Shown here one piece after another: positions 23,855 to 33,061 of a stretch of 64,000 nucleotides of DNA (position 1 is the stretch's first letter; each line of letters opens with the position of its first letter). A program made the translations under genes and the position numbers. The notes beneath the pieces were generated by a model. It made no database searches, was not told where the DNA came from, and saw only the letters and a program-made list of their open reading frames with translations. The stretch comes from Lentzea californiensis (lineage in GTDB: Bacteria > Actinomycetota > Actinomycetes > Mycobacteriales > Pseudonocardiaceae): assembly GCF_024648825.1 (NCBI RefSeq), contig NZ_JANBBE010000001.1, positions 1,612,001 to 1,676,000 of the forward strand, in the 5' to 3' direction.

Positions 23855-26178
23855 GCGTGACCACGCGAGCCAGGTTGGTGCTGGACGCCCCGGTGCGGGG
23901 TGTCCTCGACCGGATCAACGAAGCCGCCGCGGGCACCCGCCTGCGCGTAGTCGTTGCGGCGCCTGGTGGTTACGGCAAGACAGCGCTGCTTTCGGAGATC
24001 ACCAACTCCGCTGTGCGCGTGGTGGACGACGCGCACATGCTGGACGACGCCTCCCTGCGCGCGCTTGCCGCGGAACCTCTTCTGGTGCTCGCCCACCGGC
24101 CCTGGCCACGCCGTGCGGCGCTGGCCGAACTGAGCGGTGGCGCCGTCGTCGTGTCGTTGGCGCCACTGTCCCGTGACGGTGTTCGCGAACTGCTCGGCGC
24201 CGCCAAGCCCGTTGCCGACTTCGTCTTCGCGCAGACCGGCGGCGTGCCGCGGTACGTGGAACGCCTTGGCGCCGTGACCGAGGTTTCCGCCGACGCCCTA
24301 GGCGCGTTCCGCGCGGACCTCGACTGGCTGGACGCCGACCTCCAGAAGTTCCTGCTGGCCGCCGAAGCCGGTGCCGCTCAGCGGCTGGATCTGTTGTCCG
24401 CCCTGCTGGACAAGGACTTCGACGAGGTCAGCGACATCATCGAAGCCGCCCGCGCCACGGGCATGCTCACCGAGGACGGCACCCTGCTGCCGTTGGCGCA
24501 ACGAGCTGTCGGCGCGCTGACCCGGGCCGAGCGCCGGATCGCGGTGCGGCAGAAGCTGGCGCAGTTGCAGCTCGACCGCGGTGGCCCGGTGCTGGAGTTG
24601 GTGCGGCCCCTGGTCGACACCGGGATCGGCGGCCCCGTGTTCGTCGCGGCCGCCCGTGAGGCCCTGGCCTCCGATCCCGCACTGGCCGCCCGGCTGTTCA
24701 AGGCCTCGACCGGCGGAGGTACGCCCTCCGCCGAGACCGCTGCCTCCTGGGCCACCGCCTCGGCCATGGCCGGGGACCTGGACGGCGCCCTGCGCCTCGC
24801 CGACCAGGTCATCAGCGTCGCCGATTCGCCGCACCGGCGGACCGCGGCCGAGGTGGCGGCCGTCGCGCTGGCCCACCGCGGGCAGCTGGCGCGCAGCACC
24901 GAGCTGTTCCGGTGGGCCGCCACTCCCTATGCCGCCGCGTTCGCCGGGATCGGGTTGATCGGCACCGGACACGTCTTCGAGGAGACGCCTCCGCAGCCTC
25001 CCACGATGCTCGGCGGCGCGGCCTCGTTGATGCTGCAGGGAGTTCGGCAGTCGGTGGCCGGCGGCGAGACCGCGGCACTGTCCACTTTGGTACGTGCTTC
25101 GTCGATGCTCGAACCTGCCGGCGGAGCTGTGCTGTTGCCGGACAGTCCGGCCGCGCTGGCGGCGTTGGTCGCCGTGCACTGCGGCGAGCCGAACGTTGCC
25201 GAGTCCGTGCTGGACCGGGCCGTGGAGGCCGGTACCGGTGGGGTGCTGATGTCCGTCCGGCACCGGCTGTTGCAGGCCTGGCTGCACATGTTGCGTGGGA
25301 ACCTGGCGGTGGCACGCGAGACGCTGATGTCCGTTCGGGGTGCTTTTGAGCCTCGTGACTGGATTTTCGCGGTGGCGCTCGAGGTCGGGGTGGCCCGGCG
25401 GAACTCTGATCTCGCTACGTTGCGCCGCACTTGGGAGCAGGCCTGTGAGGCTGTTCTGAGGCATCCCGTCGACCTGTTCAGCCTGTTGCCGTTGGGGGAG
25501 TTCGCCGCTGCCGCTGCCCGGTTGGGGGACAAGGAGCGGTTGGCGCCTCACCTGGCCCAGGCCGCTGTGTTGTTGCGGGCGTTGGGGAATCCGCCTATGT
25601 GGGCCACGCAGCTGCACTGGAGTCTGCTGCACGCGGCGATCATCGATGAGAACACCGCATCGGCTGAGGAACATGCCGCGGCGCTGGCGGTTAATCGGGA
25701 GCGGAGCCGGTACTGCGCGATCCTGTCCGCTGCTGCCGAGTGCTGGCTTGATGTGGTGGCCGGGGATGTCGACGCTGATCGGGTCGAGGAAGTCGCTCGG
25801 AGCCTGCACGCCGTTGGGTTGTGGTGGGACGCTTCTCGGCTGGCTGGGCAGGCTGCCATCCGGACTTCTGACCGGCAGGCGATGGTTCGGTTGCTGGACT
25901 GTGCGCGGTTGTTGCAGGGGCGGCCGGTTTCGGCTCGGCGTGCTGCTGAGGCTGATGTTGTTCCCGTGGTCGAGGATGCCGGGAAGTTGAGCGATCGGGA
26001 GCGGGAGGTGGCTCAGCTGGTGTTGGAGGGGATGACTTATCGGCAGGTGGGGGATCGGTTGTTCATCTCCGCCAAGACTGTTGAGCACCACATGGCTCGG
26101 ATGCGGCAGCGGTTGGGGTCTACGTCCCGGTCGGATCTGCTGGCCCAGTTGAGGCACATAGTCGGTTCGGGAAGCTGA
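23851..26178 (+). CDS. LuxR-type regulator with N-terminal P-loop NTPase, IniR-like
   Basis: 775 residues from the TTG at 23851 (overlapping the Hsp70-like stop) or 773 from the GTG at 23857. N-terminal NTPase: Walker A APGGYGKT (about 37-44), Walker B-like VRVVDDAHML. A long TPR-like helical middle follows. The last 65 residues are a LuxR HTH: LSDREREVAQLVLEGMTYRQVGDRLFISAKTVEHH. Architecture is that of STAND/LAL regulators and, given the iniBAC context, of mycobacterial IniR. It most likely activates the divergent iniBAC operon on cell-wall stress; that link is inference. Codon use shifts part-way: up to about 25,080 third positions are mostly C/G, later codons use many GTT, TTG, GGG. Confidence 0.8.
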   Translation: MSVTTRARLVLDAPVRGVLDRINEAAAGTRLRVVVAAPGGYGKTALLSEITNSAVRVVDDAHMLDDASLRALAAEPLLVLAHRPWPRRAALAELSGGAVVVSLAPLSRDGVRELLGAAKPVADFVFAQTGGVPRYVERLGAVTEVSADALGAFRADLDWLDADLQKFLLAAEAGAAQRLDLLSALLDKDFDEVSDIIEAARATGMLTEDGTLLPLAQRAVGALTRAERRIAVRQKLAQLQLDRGGPVLELVRPLVDTGIGGPVFVAAAREALASDPALAARLFKASTGGGTPSAETAASWATASAMAGDLDGALRLADQVISVADSPHRRTAAEVAAVALAHRGQLARSTELFRWAATPYAAAFAGIGLIGTGHVFEETPPQPPTMLGGAASLMLQGVRQSVAGGETAALSTLVRASSMLEPAGGAVLLPDSPAALAALVAVHCGEPNVAESVLDRAVEAGTGGVLMSVRHRLLQAWLHMLRGNLAVARETLMSVRGAFEPRDWIFAVALEVGVARRNSDLATLRRTWEQACEAVLRHPVDLFSLLPLGEFAAAAARLGDKERLAPHLAQAAVLLRALGNPPMWATQLHWSLLHAAIIDENTASAEEHAAALAVNRERSRYCAILSAAAECWLDVVAGDVDADRVEEVARSLHAVGLWWDASRLAGQAAIRTSDRQAMVRLLDCARLLQGRPVSARRAAEADVVPVVEDAGKLSDREREVAQLVLEGMTYRQVGDRLFISAKTVEHHMARMRQRLGSTSRSDLLAQLRHIVGSGS

Positions 26179-26409
26179 CGGTCGCGACTGCCTGGCCGTT
26201 CGCCGTTGCCAAGGGTCCGTTGGCCGCCTGTCAGTCGATGTGGGGTCGAGGGTTGGGGTGGTTCGTGAGAAAATTGGTCCGATCGAGCTAGTAATTGTTG
26301 TAACGCTCAGAGATCTCTATTACCCCGTTGGAGGGAACGTCTCCGCGCGTTGGGACGGTGTGGGTTGCTGGCGGTAGGCTTCCGCACCGTTGCTCGCCGA
26401 GCAGGTCAG

Positions 26410-28464
26410 GTGGAACGGTTGCCGAGCCAGGACGACGCGAGACCGTCACGTCCGCTGGGACGTGACGAGCTGGCGCGCGACTGGGCTGCCAAGATCAGTC
26501 GTACCGCGTATGTGCCGCTGTCTGCGGCGAAGCTGACCGAAGAGTTGCACGAGCTGCTCAACGTGGTGGCCGAGGCGCTCGTCGGGGAGCCTGACGTGGC
26601 CTCGTGGGTCGGTACTCGGCTCGTTGAGATGCACTGCGTCGGCGCTGAGAGTTTGCGGGAGTCCGTCGAGGTTCTCGCGCGGTTCGTCGTGCAGGAGAAG
26701 GCGGACGCCCGGCAGGCCGCGCTGGTGATCGGTGCTCTGTCCGCTGCTTATACGGCGGCCATTCAAGCATTTGTGTTGGAGCAGCAGGAAAGCATCAGTC
26801 AGGCCTTGTTACGCGCGAATCGGGCTGTGCAGCTGGACCTGCAGGCGAGCGAGGAACGGTTCGAGGACATTTTCGCGCACTCGTCCACGGGCATTGCGAT
26901 CGTTGATCTCGACGGGGAGCTGACGCGGGCCAACGAGGCGTTGTGCGCCATCCTCCGGCGTGACGACGTCGCCGGGATGACGCTCACCGATTTGATCGCT
27001 CCCGCTGATCTGCCGCTCATCAACGACGCGCTGGCCGGGTTGCGGTACGGGCGGATGCGGCGGGTCGAGGAACGGCCTCGGCTCATCGACCGCGATGGTG
27101 AGCACTTCCGGGTGTTGCTCGCGGCGACTGTGCAGAAGGACGCCGAGGACAACCCGCGGCACTACGTGGTGATGATCGACGACGACAGCCAGCTCACGTT
27201 GCTCGGTGGGCGGTTGCAGTACCAGTCGTTGCACGACGCGCTGACCGGGCTGCCGAACCGGCAGTACCTCACCACTCGGCTGGAATCGTTGCTGCACAGC
27301 GACATCGAGCACGGGGTCGCGTTGTACCACCTCGATCTCGACGCCTTCGCGGTCATCACGGACGGGCTCGGGCGCGAGATCGGCGACAAGGTGCTGAAGC
27401 TCGTCGCCGAGCGGCTCAGTTCCGTGTTCTCCGCCGAGAAGGCGATGGTGGCCCGGCTCGAGGGTGACGAGTTCGCTGTGCTGGTGGAGAACGGGATCGA
27501 CACGCCGGACGTCGACACGACGATCCGGATGATCGAGCACGAGCTCGCCGAGCCCGTGTACTTCGGTGAGCACGGGGTGGCGGTGTCGGCGTCGATCGGG
27601 GTGCTGCCGCGGTTGCATCCCGGGGATCATCCCGCCGAGGTGCTGCGCGCCTCCGACATGACGTTGCGGCGGGCCAAGCGCGTCGGGCGGCGGCAGTGGG
27701 GGCTGCACGACGCCACGCAGGACAAGCGGGAGCAAGAAGATCTTGCGCTTGCCGCCGTGATGCCCGGGGCCTGGGAGAGCGGCGAGATCGAGGTCGTGTT
27801 CAACCCCGTCATGAAGCTCGACGGGACGGCGCGGGTGTGCGTCGAGGCCGAGCTGAACTGGCGGCATCGGGACGCCGGGCTCATCCAGCACGAGAAGTGC
27901 GTGTCGATGGCCGAGCACACCGGGCTGATGCTGCCTCTCGGCGAGTGGATGTTGCGGACGGCCGCCGAGACCGCGTGCCAGTACGACGAGATGCTCGCGG
28001 TCTGCCTCACCGAGAGCATGGCGAACAGCCCCGACCTGGTCCGGGACGTGCGGCGCGTGCTGGCGGACACCGGCTTGCAGGCCGGGCGGTTGTTGCTGGG
28101 CTTCCCGGTGCACGTGCTCGCGTCCGAGGACAGCGAGGCCGCCGACAACCTCGACCTGCTGGCCGACATGGGCATCCACATCGGGGCGCGCGACTTCCAG
28201 GGCTCCACCGCGGAGATCGAGCTCGTGCGCTCGCTCGGGGTGGCGGCCGTGCGGGTGAAGGGGCGGTGCCAGAAGCCGGACGAGCTGGTGTCGCACGTGC
28301 TCAGCGACCTCGTCGTGTTCGTGCACGAAGCCGGTGGGATCGTCGTGGTCGACTCGATCGAGGACGCCGAGCAGCGCGACTGGTGGGGTGAGCTCGGCGC
28401 CGACGCGGGTGTCGGGCCGGTGTTCTGCGTGGAGCCGACTACGGAGTGGCCCGACGAGGGTTGA
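26410..28464 (+). CDS. PAS-GGDEF-EAL protein with degenerate catalytic motifs
   Basis: 684 residues from a GTG at 26410; an in-frame TTG at 26350 would add 20 residues and cannot be excluded. Order: helical N-terminal domain, PAS domain (FEDIFAHSSTGIAIVDLDGELTRANEAL), GGDEF domain starting DALTGLPNRQYL, then EAL domain. The GGDEF motif reads E-G-D-E-F and the EAL motif reads E-A-E (VEAELNWRHR), so neither cyclase nor phosphodiesterase activity is assured; it may be a c-di-GMP effector. The C-terminus ends with a divergent EAL lobe. No membrane span. The 231-bp upstream gap is comparatively A/T-rich around 26270-26320 and holds no gene. Confidence 0.8.
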   Translation: MERLPSQDDARPSRPLGRDELARDWAAKISRTAYVPLSAAKLTEELHELLNVVAEALVGEPDVASWVGTRLVEMHCVGAESLRESVEVLARFVVQEKADARQAALVIGALSAAYTAAIQAFVLEQQESISQALLRANRAVQLDLQASEERFEDIFAHSSTGIAIVDLDGELTRANEALCAILRRDDVAGMTLTDLIAPADLPLINDALAGLRYGRMRRVEERPRLIDRDGEHFRVLLAATVQKDAEDNPRHYVVMIDDDSQLTLLGGRLQYQSLHDALTGLPNRQYLTTRLESLLHSDIEHGVALYHLDLDAFAVITDGLGREIGDKVLKLVAERLSSVFSAEKAMVARLEGDEFAVLVENGIDTPDVDTTIRMIEHELAEPVYFGEHGVAVSASIGVLPRLHPGDHPAEVLRASDMTLRRAKRVGRRQWGLHDATQDKREQEDLALAAVMPGAWESGEIEVVFNPVMKLDGTARVCVEAELNWRHRDAGLIQHEKCVSMAEHTGLMLPLGEWMLRTAAETACQYDEMLAVCLTESMANSPDLVRDVRRVLADTGLQAGRLLLGFPVHVLASEDSEAADNLDLLADMGIHIGARDFQGSTAEIELVRSLGVAAVRVKGRCQKPDELVSHVLSDLVVFVHEAGGIVVVDSIEDAEQRDWWGELGADAGVGPVFCVEPTTEWPDEG

Positions 28465-28936
28465 GGTGCACGAGGATCAGCGCGAAGCCCGCGATGGTCA
28501 CCATGCGCAGGGCCGCGCCGATGCCGTTCCAGTCCTTCGACTGCCACATCGCGAACCACTCGCCGCCGATGGTGATGAAACCGCCGAGGAACAACGCCAC
28601 GACCATCAGCAGGCCGGCGGACGCGAACCTGCGCGCGCTGTCCTCCTTGTCCCGCAGGTAGGCGACGGTGCCGGCGGTCAGCAGCACCGCGGAGACCGCC
28701 TCCCACAGGATGATCGCGACGTAGACGATCGTGACGACGGCCGGGCTCGTGATCGCCCGCCACCTCAGTTCCGTGCCGAACGTGGTGTCCATCGCCAGGA
28801 CGTGCTGCACGAACGCCTCGTTCGTGCCGTAGTCCGTGAGGTTGCCCAGCACCACCAGAATCATGTTGAGGGCGATGAACCCGACGGTCACCGCGACGAT
28901 CGCGCGCAAGCTGCCGACCCGAGCAAGAAGACGCAT
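28439..28936 (-). CDS. DUF2165-type small integral membrane protein
   Basis: 165 residues with four predicted membrane helices (about 10-30, 68-90, 103-123, 140-158). The pattern NLTDYGTNEAFVQHVLAMDTTF followed by WRAI and the C-terminal GGEWFAMWQSKDWNG is typical of the DUF2165 family. Function unknown. Its 3' end overlaps the end of the convergent GGDEF-EAL gene by 26 bp. Confidence 0.75.
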   Translation of the reverse strand: MRLLARVGSLRAIVAVTVGFIALNMILVVLGNLTDYGTNEAFVQHVLAMDTTFGTELRWRAITSPAVVTIVYVAIILWEAVSAVLLTAGTVAYLRDKEDSARRFASAGLLMVVALFLGGFITIGGEWFAMWQSKDWNGIGAALRMVTIAGFALILVHLNPRRATP

Positions 28937-28990
28937 GGAGCGGACAGTAACCGATGCTGTGCTGCCGGTGAGGCAGTTGCTCGGTGAGGG

Positions 28991-31900
28991 TCAGCACGGA
29001 TCCCGGAAGTCCATCTGAGACAGACGTTCCTGCCACAGCGCCGGGGTCAGCACGCCGCGGGTGGCCGTGCAGATCCGGCTGATCGCGTGCTCGACGTCGA
29101 GGTCCCACAGCCGCACGATGCCGTCCGCGTTGCCGGTCGCGAGCACCTCGCCCCGCGGCGCGAACTGGGCCAGCGGTTCCGCCGCCCAGTCGCCCGCGAT
29201 CTGCAGGCCGAGATCCGCCGGGTTGGCCGGGTCCTCGACGTTCCACAGCCGGAACGTCTTGTCTGCGCTGCTGCTTACCAGCGTCCTGCCGTCCGCGCTG
29301 ACCGAGATCGCGCTGATCGTGCCCGTGTGCCCGGACAACTCGCTGATCAGCGCCGGGTGCTCGCGGTCGCGCACGGCGTAGAGCCGGATCACCTTGTCCT
29401 GACCCGACGTGATGAGCGTGTGCCCGTCCGCGGTGAAGATCGCCTGCCCCACGACCTGGGGCGCCTTGATCGGCTCTCCCAGCTGTCGCGCCCGCGCCGG
29501 ATCGCTCACGTCCCAGAGCCGGACCGTCTTGTCGCTGCTCGCCGTGGCGACCGTGCGGCCGTCCGGGCTGAACTCGGCGTCGTTGACGTAGGCGTCGTGC
29601 CCGGTCAGCGGGACACCGAGCGGTACGGGCCGCGCCGGGTCGCGCACGTCCCACAACCGCACCGACTCGTCGGTGTTGCTCGTCAGCAGCACCTGGCCGT
29701 CCGGGCGGAACACCGCCCACGCCGAGAACCGGTTGGACAGCACGAGTGGCTCGCCCAGCGGTTTCGGGTGCTCCGGATCGGCCACGTCCCACAGCCGCAC
29801 CGTCTTGTCGCCGGCCGCGGTGGCCAGCACCTTGCCGTCCGGGCGGAACCGCGGTCGGCTGACCGAACGTTCGTGCCCCAGCAGCGGTTGCCCGATCTGC
29901 TTGGGGTGCTTCGGGTCCGAGACGTCCCAGAGCCGCACGGTCTTGTCGCCGGAGCCGGTCGCGACGATCTTGCCGTCCGGGCTGAACGACGGTGTGGTCA
30001 CCTGGGAGGAGTGGCCGAGGAGCATCGCCTGCGGCAACGACCACAGGTTCACGGCGTTCTCCAGGGAACCGGTCACGAGCGAGTCGCCGTCCGGGCTGAA
30101 ACCGACCGCGAACACGCCGGCGCCCCGTGCGGCGAGCGGCCGGCCGAGAGGGGTCGGTGAGGCCGGGTTGCTGAGGCTCCACAGCCGTGCGGTGGCATCG
30201 GACGCGCCGGAGGCGAGCGTGCGGCCGTCCGGGCTGAACTTCACCGACCACACCGGTCCGGTGTGACCGGCGAGCGGCTGGCCCACCGGTTCCTGCGTGG
30301 CCGGGTCCCACAGCCGCACCACCTTGTCGTCGGCGCCGCTCGCGAGCAGCCTGCCGTCGCCGCTGAACGCGACGGTGTGGACGCCGAGGGTGTGGCCCGT
30401 CATCGGCTTGCCGGTCCTGGTCCTCGTGGCGAGGTCCCACAGCCTGATCGTCTGGTCGTCGCCCGTGGTGGCCAAGGTCCTGCCGTCCGGGCTGAACGCG
30501 AGCGAGCGGACCGCGGCGGAGTGGTCGCGCAGCGGTTCGCCGGACGGCTGGGCGTTCGCCGGTTCGCGGACGTCCCACAGCCTCGCCGAGCCGTCCTCGT
30601 TCGCCGCGGCGAGCAGTGTGCCGTCCGGGCTGAACTCCAGCAGGTACGAGGGGCCGTTGCCGGTCTCGATCGTCTGCAACGCCCTGGGAGAGCTTGGGTT
30701 CGTCACGTCCCAGAGCCGGATCGTCGCGTCCTGGCCGGTGGTCGCGAGCACCTTGCCGTCCGGCGAGAACACCGCCGAGCTCAACCAGTTCCGGTGCCCG
30801 GAGATCACCGCGACCTCCTTGGGACGACTGCGGTCCCGGACGTCCCACAGGCGTGCGGTGCGGTCGTAGCTGGCGGTGGCTAGCAGCGAGCCGTCCGGGC
30901 TGAACGTCGTCAGGTAGACCGCACCGCTGTGCCCGACGAGCGGCACGGCCAGCGGGACCTGCTGGGTGGCGAGCAGCTTCGCTGCCACACCCCGGTCGGC
31001 CGGGCGCATGCGGTGCGCGACCATCAGGAACTGGGCGGACAGCGACGGATCGCTCGCGGTCAGCCGGTCTGCCTCGGCGACGACCTGGCGGAACTGGGCG
31101 TCGTTTCGCTGGTTCACCGCGATCACGGCCGCGCCGGCCGCGATCAGCGCGAACACCGCCACCAGCGCGACCGCGGACCTGCGCAGCCAGACGCTCTTGC
31201 GGTGCTGGCGTTCGGACGTGCGCACGAACTCCTTGGCGATCGTGGTGACGTCCCGCTGCTGCCGCACCCCCTCCAGCCGTGCGCCGCGATAGAGCAGTGA
31301 CGAGTCGTGGTCGTGCGCGGACCACGTGGCCGCGTCCTCCTCGAGCCGCTGCCGGGTGAGGTTGCCGGCCCGGTCCTCGTCGATCCAGCTGCGCAACCGA
31401 GGCCAGGCCTGCAGCAACGCCTCGTGCGTGATCTCGACCGAGTCGGCGTCCGTGGTGATCAGGCGGGCCTGCGTGAGGACTTCCAGCGCACGTTCCGTCG
31501 CGGGGAGGTTCGTGCTGGCTTCGAGGAGGCTGCGGCGGCTGGAACGGCGGCGGGTGTCCTGCGTGTCGTCACCGACCCTGACCAGGCGCAGGAGCAGCTG
31601 CCTCGCGGCGGCCCTGGCCGGTTCGTCGAGGTCCGACCAGGCGCGTTCGGCGGTGGTGGCGACGGCGCCCTGGATGCCGCCGGCCGCCCGGTAGCCGGAG
31701 ATCGTGAGGCGCCCCGCCTGCCTGCGCTGCCACGTGACCAGCAGCGCGTGGCTGAGCAGGGGGAGCGCGCCGGCGTCGTACGCGTCCTTGCCGCGGCGGT
31801 TGTGCGTGCCCAGGTCGCGCAGCATGAGGTCGACCAGACCGGCCTCCAGCTGCAGGCCGGCGGCCTTGGCCGGGTTCGTGACGGCGTCGCGCACCTCGGC

Positions 31901-32800
31901 CGCGGACATCGCGCCGAGCACCATCTGCCTGCTCTGCAGGGCCTCGGCGAGCTCGGGGAAGTCGAGGCAGCGGGCGTAGAAGTCGGCCCGCACGCCGAGC
32001 ACGACCGCGCTCTTCTCCGCCGCCGCGTGCAGAGCTTGCACGAAGATCCGCAACCGGTTCTCGTCGCCGCCGAGGGTGAACGCCTCCTCGAACTGGTCGA
32101 CGATCACCACCCGGTCGCCGACCGCTAGCTGCACCTCGTGCGCCAGGTCGACGTGCACGTCCGCGGCGGCCGCCGACTCCAGTGCGTGGACCAGCTCCGG
32201 CGCCTGGAGTGCGAACTCCTTCAGCGGATCGGTGCCAGGAGAAAGGACGATGGTCTCTTTGCCGAGCCTGGGCAGCACGCCCGCTTTCATCAAACTGGAC
32301 TTGCCGGCGCCGGACGCGCCCACGAGCATCGTGATGCCGTTGTCGTTCAGCCGGTCGAGAAGTGCGTTCGTCGCCATTTCCCGGCCGAAGAACCAATTCG
32401 CGTCCTGCGGCCCGAATGCGCTCAGACCCATGTACGGGCAGACGGAGTCGTCTTCCCGAGGGGGTGTGTCTGATTCCGTGACGGGGCTCGCCAGCGCTGC
32501 CTCCCAGAGGGCGCGCCACACGTCGATGTCGTACAGGCCGTCGATCGCCGGCTGCGGCCTGCGCTTGCGGGCCTCGCCGACGAGCACCTCGAGGACCGCG
32601 CTCAGCCCGCTGAACCTGGCGGGGACGTTGCGCCCTCGCCGCCAGTCGCTGACCCGCTGGGCCGGCACTCGCAGCGGCCTGCCCTGTTCGTCCGATCGGC
32701 GGGCACGGGCGACCGATTCCGTGACCCTCTTCAGGGGAGGGTCGCCTGCCTCCGCGTAGAGCAGCGCGAAGCGCTCCGCGAAGACGCCACGGGGTCCCAA
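28991..32800 (-). CDS. STAND NTPase with 14 WD40 repeats
   Basis: 1,269 residues from a TTG at 32800, chosen because GGGGAGGAGG precedes it by 6 nt; a GTG at 32863 is possible. Order: helical XRE-like N-terminal region (about 1-90, with VPAQRVSDWRRGRNVP), a nSTAND1-type NTPase with Walker A GASGAGKSS (about 161-169) and Walker B VVIVDQFEE, helical winged region (ITHEALLQAWPRL), one transmembrane helix (about 541-563), then 14 WD40 repeats (about 622-1235), enough for two seven-bladed propellers. Most repeats end in RLWD. Proteins of this build are predicted signal or conflict receptors in which the propeller senses and the NTPase switches or oligomerises. No effector enzyme is fused or adjacent. 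Ligand unknown. Confidence 0.85.
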   Translation of the reverse strand: MGPRGVFAERFALLYAEAGDPPLKRVTESVARARRSDEQGRPLRVPAQRVSDWRRGRNVPARFSGLSAVLEVLVGEARKRRPQPAIDGLYDIDVWRALWEAALASPVTESDTPPREDDSVCPYMGLSAFGPQDANWFFGREMATNALLDRLNDNGITMLVGASGAGKSSLMKAGVLPRLGKETIVLSPGTDPLKEFALQAPELVHALESAAAADVHVDLAHEVQLAVGDRVVIVDQFEEAFTLGGDENRLRIFVQALHAAAEKSAVVLGVRADFYARCLDFPELAEALQSRQMVLGAMSAAEVRDAVTNPAKAAGLQLEAGLVDLMLRDLGTHNRRGKDAYDAGALPLLSHALLVTWQRRQAGRLTISGYRAAGGIQGAVATTAERAWSDLDEPARAAARQLLLRLVRVGDDTQDTRRRSSRRSLLEASTNLPATERALEVLTQARLITTDADSVEITHEALLQAWPRLRSWIDEDRAGNLTRQRLEEDAATWSAHDHDSSLLYRGARLEGVRQQRDVTTIAKEFVRTSERQHRKSVWLRRSAVALVAVFALIAAGAAVIAVNQRNDAQFRQVVAEADRLTASDPSLSAQFLMVAHRMRPADRGVAAKLLATQQVPLAVPLVGHSGAVYLTTFSPDGSLLATASYDRTARLWDVRDRSRPKEVAVISGHRNWLSSAVFSPDGKVLATTGQDATIRLWDVTNPSSPRALQTIETGNGPSYLLEFSPDGTLLAAANEDGSARLWDVREPANAQPSGEPLRDHSAAVRSLAFSPDGRTLATTGDDQTIRLWDLATRTRTGKPMTGHTLGVHTVAFSGDGRLLASGADDKVVRLWDPATQEPVGQPLAGHTGPVWSVKFSPDGRTLASGASDATARLWSLSNPASPTPLGRPLAARGAGVFAVGFSPDGDSLVTGSLENAVNLWSLPQAMLLGHSSQVTTPSFSPDGKIVATGSGDKTVRLWDVSDPKHPKQIGQPLLGHERSVSRPRFRPDGKVLATAAGDKTVRLWDVADPEHPKPLGEPLVLSNRFSAWAVFRPDGQVLLTSNTDESVRLWDVRDPARPVPLGVPLTGHDAYVNDAEFSPDGRTVATASSDKTVRLWDVSDPARARQLGEPIKAPQVVGQAIFTADGHTLITSGQDKVIRLYAVRDREHPALISELSGHTGTISAISVSADGRTLVSSSADKTFRLWNVEDPANPADLGLQIAGDWAAEPLAQFAPRGEVLATGNADGIVRLWDLDVEHAISRICTATRGVLTPALWQERLSQMDFRDPC

Positions 32801-32884
32801 GCGACCTCCTCCCCGTCCGGACCGGAAAACGAGGACCACCCGTCTGAGCTGCGGCGAACGCACCGCAAAGGTAGTCAGAGACCC

Positions 32885-32909
32885 ACCATAACGAGGTGGT
32901 CTGACAACC
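32885..32909 (-). promoter_or_regulatory. PafBC-like promoter element upstream of the STAND gene
   Basis: Minus strand: TGTCAGAC (32906 to 32899), eight bases, then TATGGT (32890 to 32885). Mycobacterial PafBC-dependent DNA-damage promoters follow TGTCRGTG-N8-TANNNT; here the spacing and -10 fit exactly and six of eight -26 bases match. The -26 block is part of a 13-mer shared with the FtsK-like operon upstream region. Tentative. Confidence 0.35.
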
Positions 32910-32977
32910 TCGACTCCAAGTCCTTCACGAGCGGGGGGAGATCGTCGACGTGAGAGCGACCGACTGGGGCAGAACGT

Positions 32978-33015
32978 CCACGGCTGAGGAGTACCGGGGG
33001 TCTCCTCAGCCGTGG
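32978..33015 (-). terminator. Hairpin after the LCP gene
   Basis: Perfect 13-bp arms 32978-32990 and 33003-33015 with a 12-nt spacer, 47 bp beyond the stop of the LCP gene and upstream of the STAND promoter. No long U run. It likely separates the two minus-strand transcripts. Confidence 0.65.
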
Positions 33016-33061
33016 CCCTCGGGTCCGCTTCCCGGCGAGTGGCAGGGCGCCGTCTGCTAGG

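Noticed and set aside
27627-31325. Minus-strand open frame of over 1,200 codons across the GGDEF-EAL, DUF2165 and STAND genes
   Set aside because: Arg/Pro/Gly-rich translation without motifs; it is an alternative frame of GC-rich coding DNA over three genes with clear domains.
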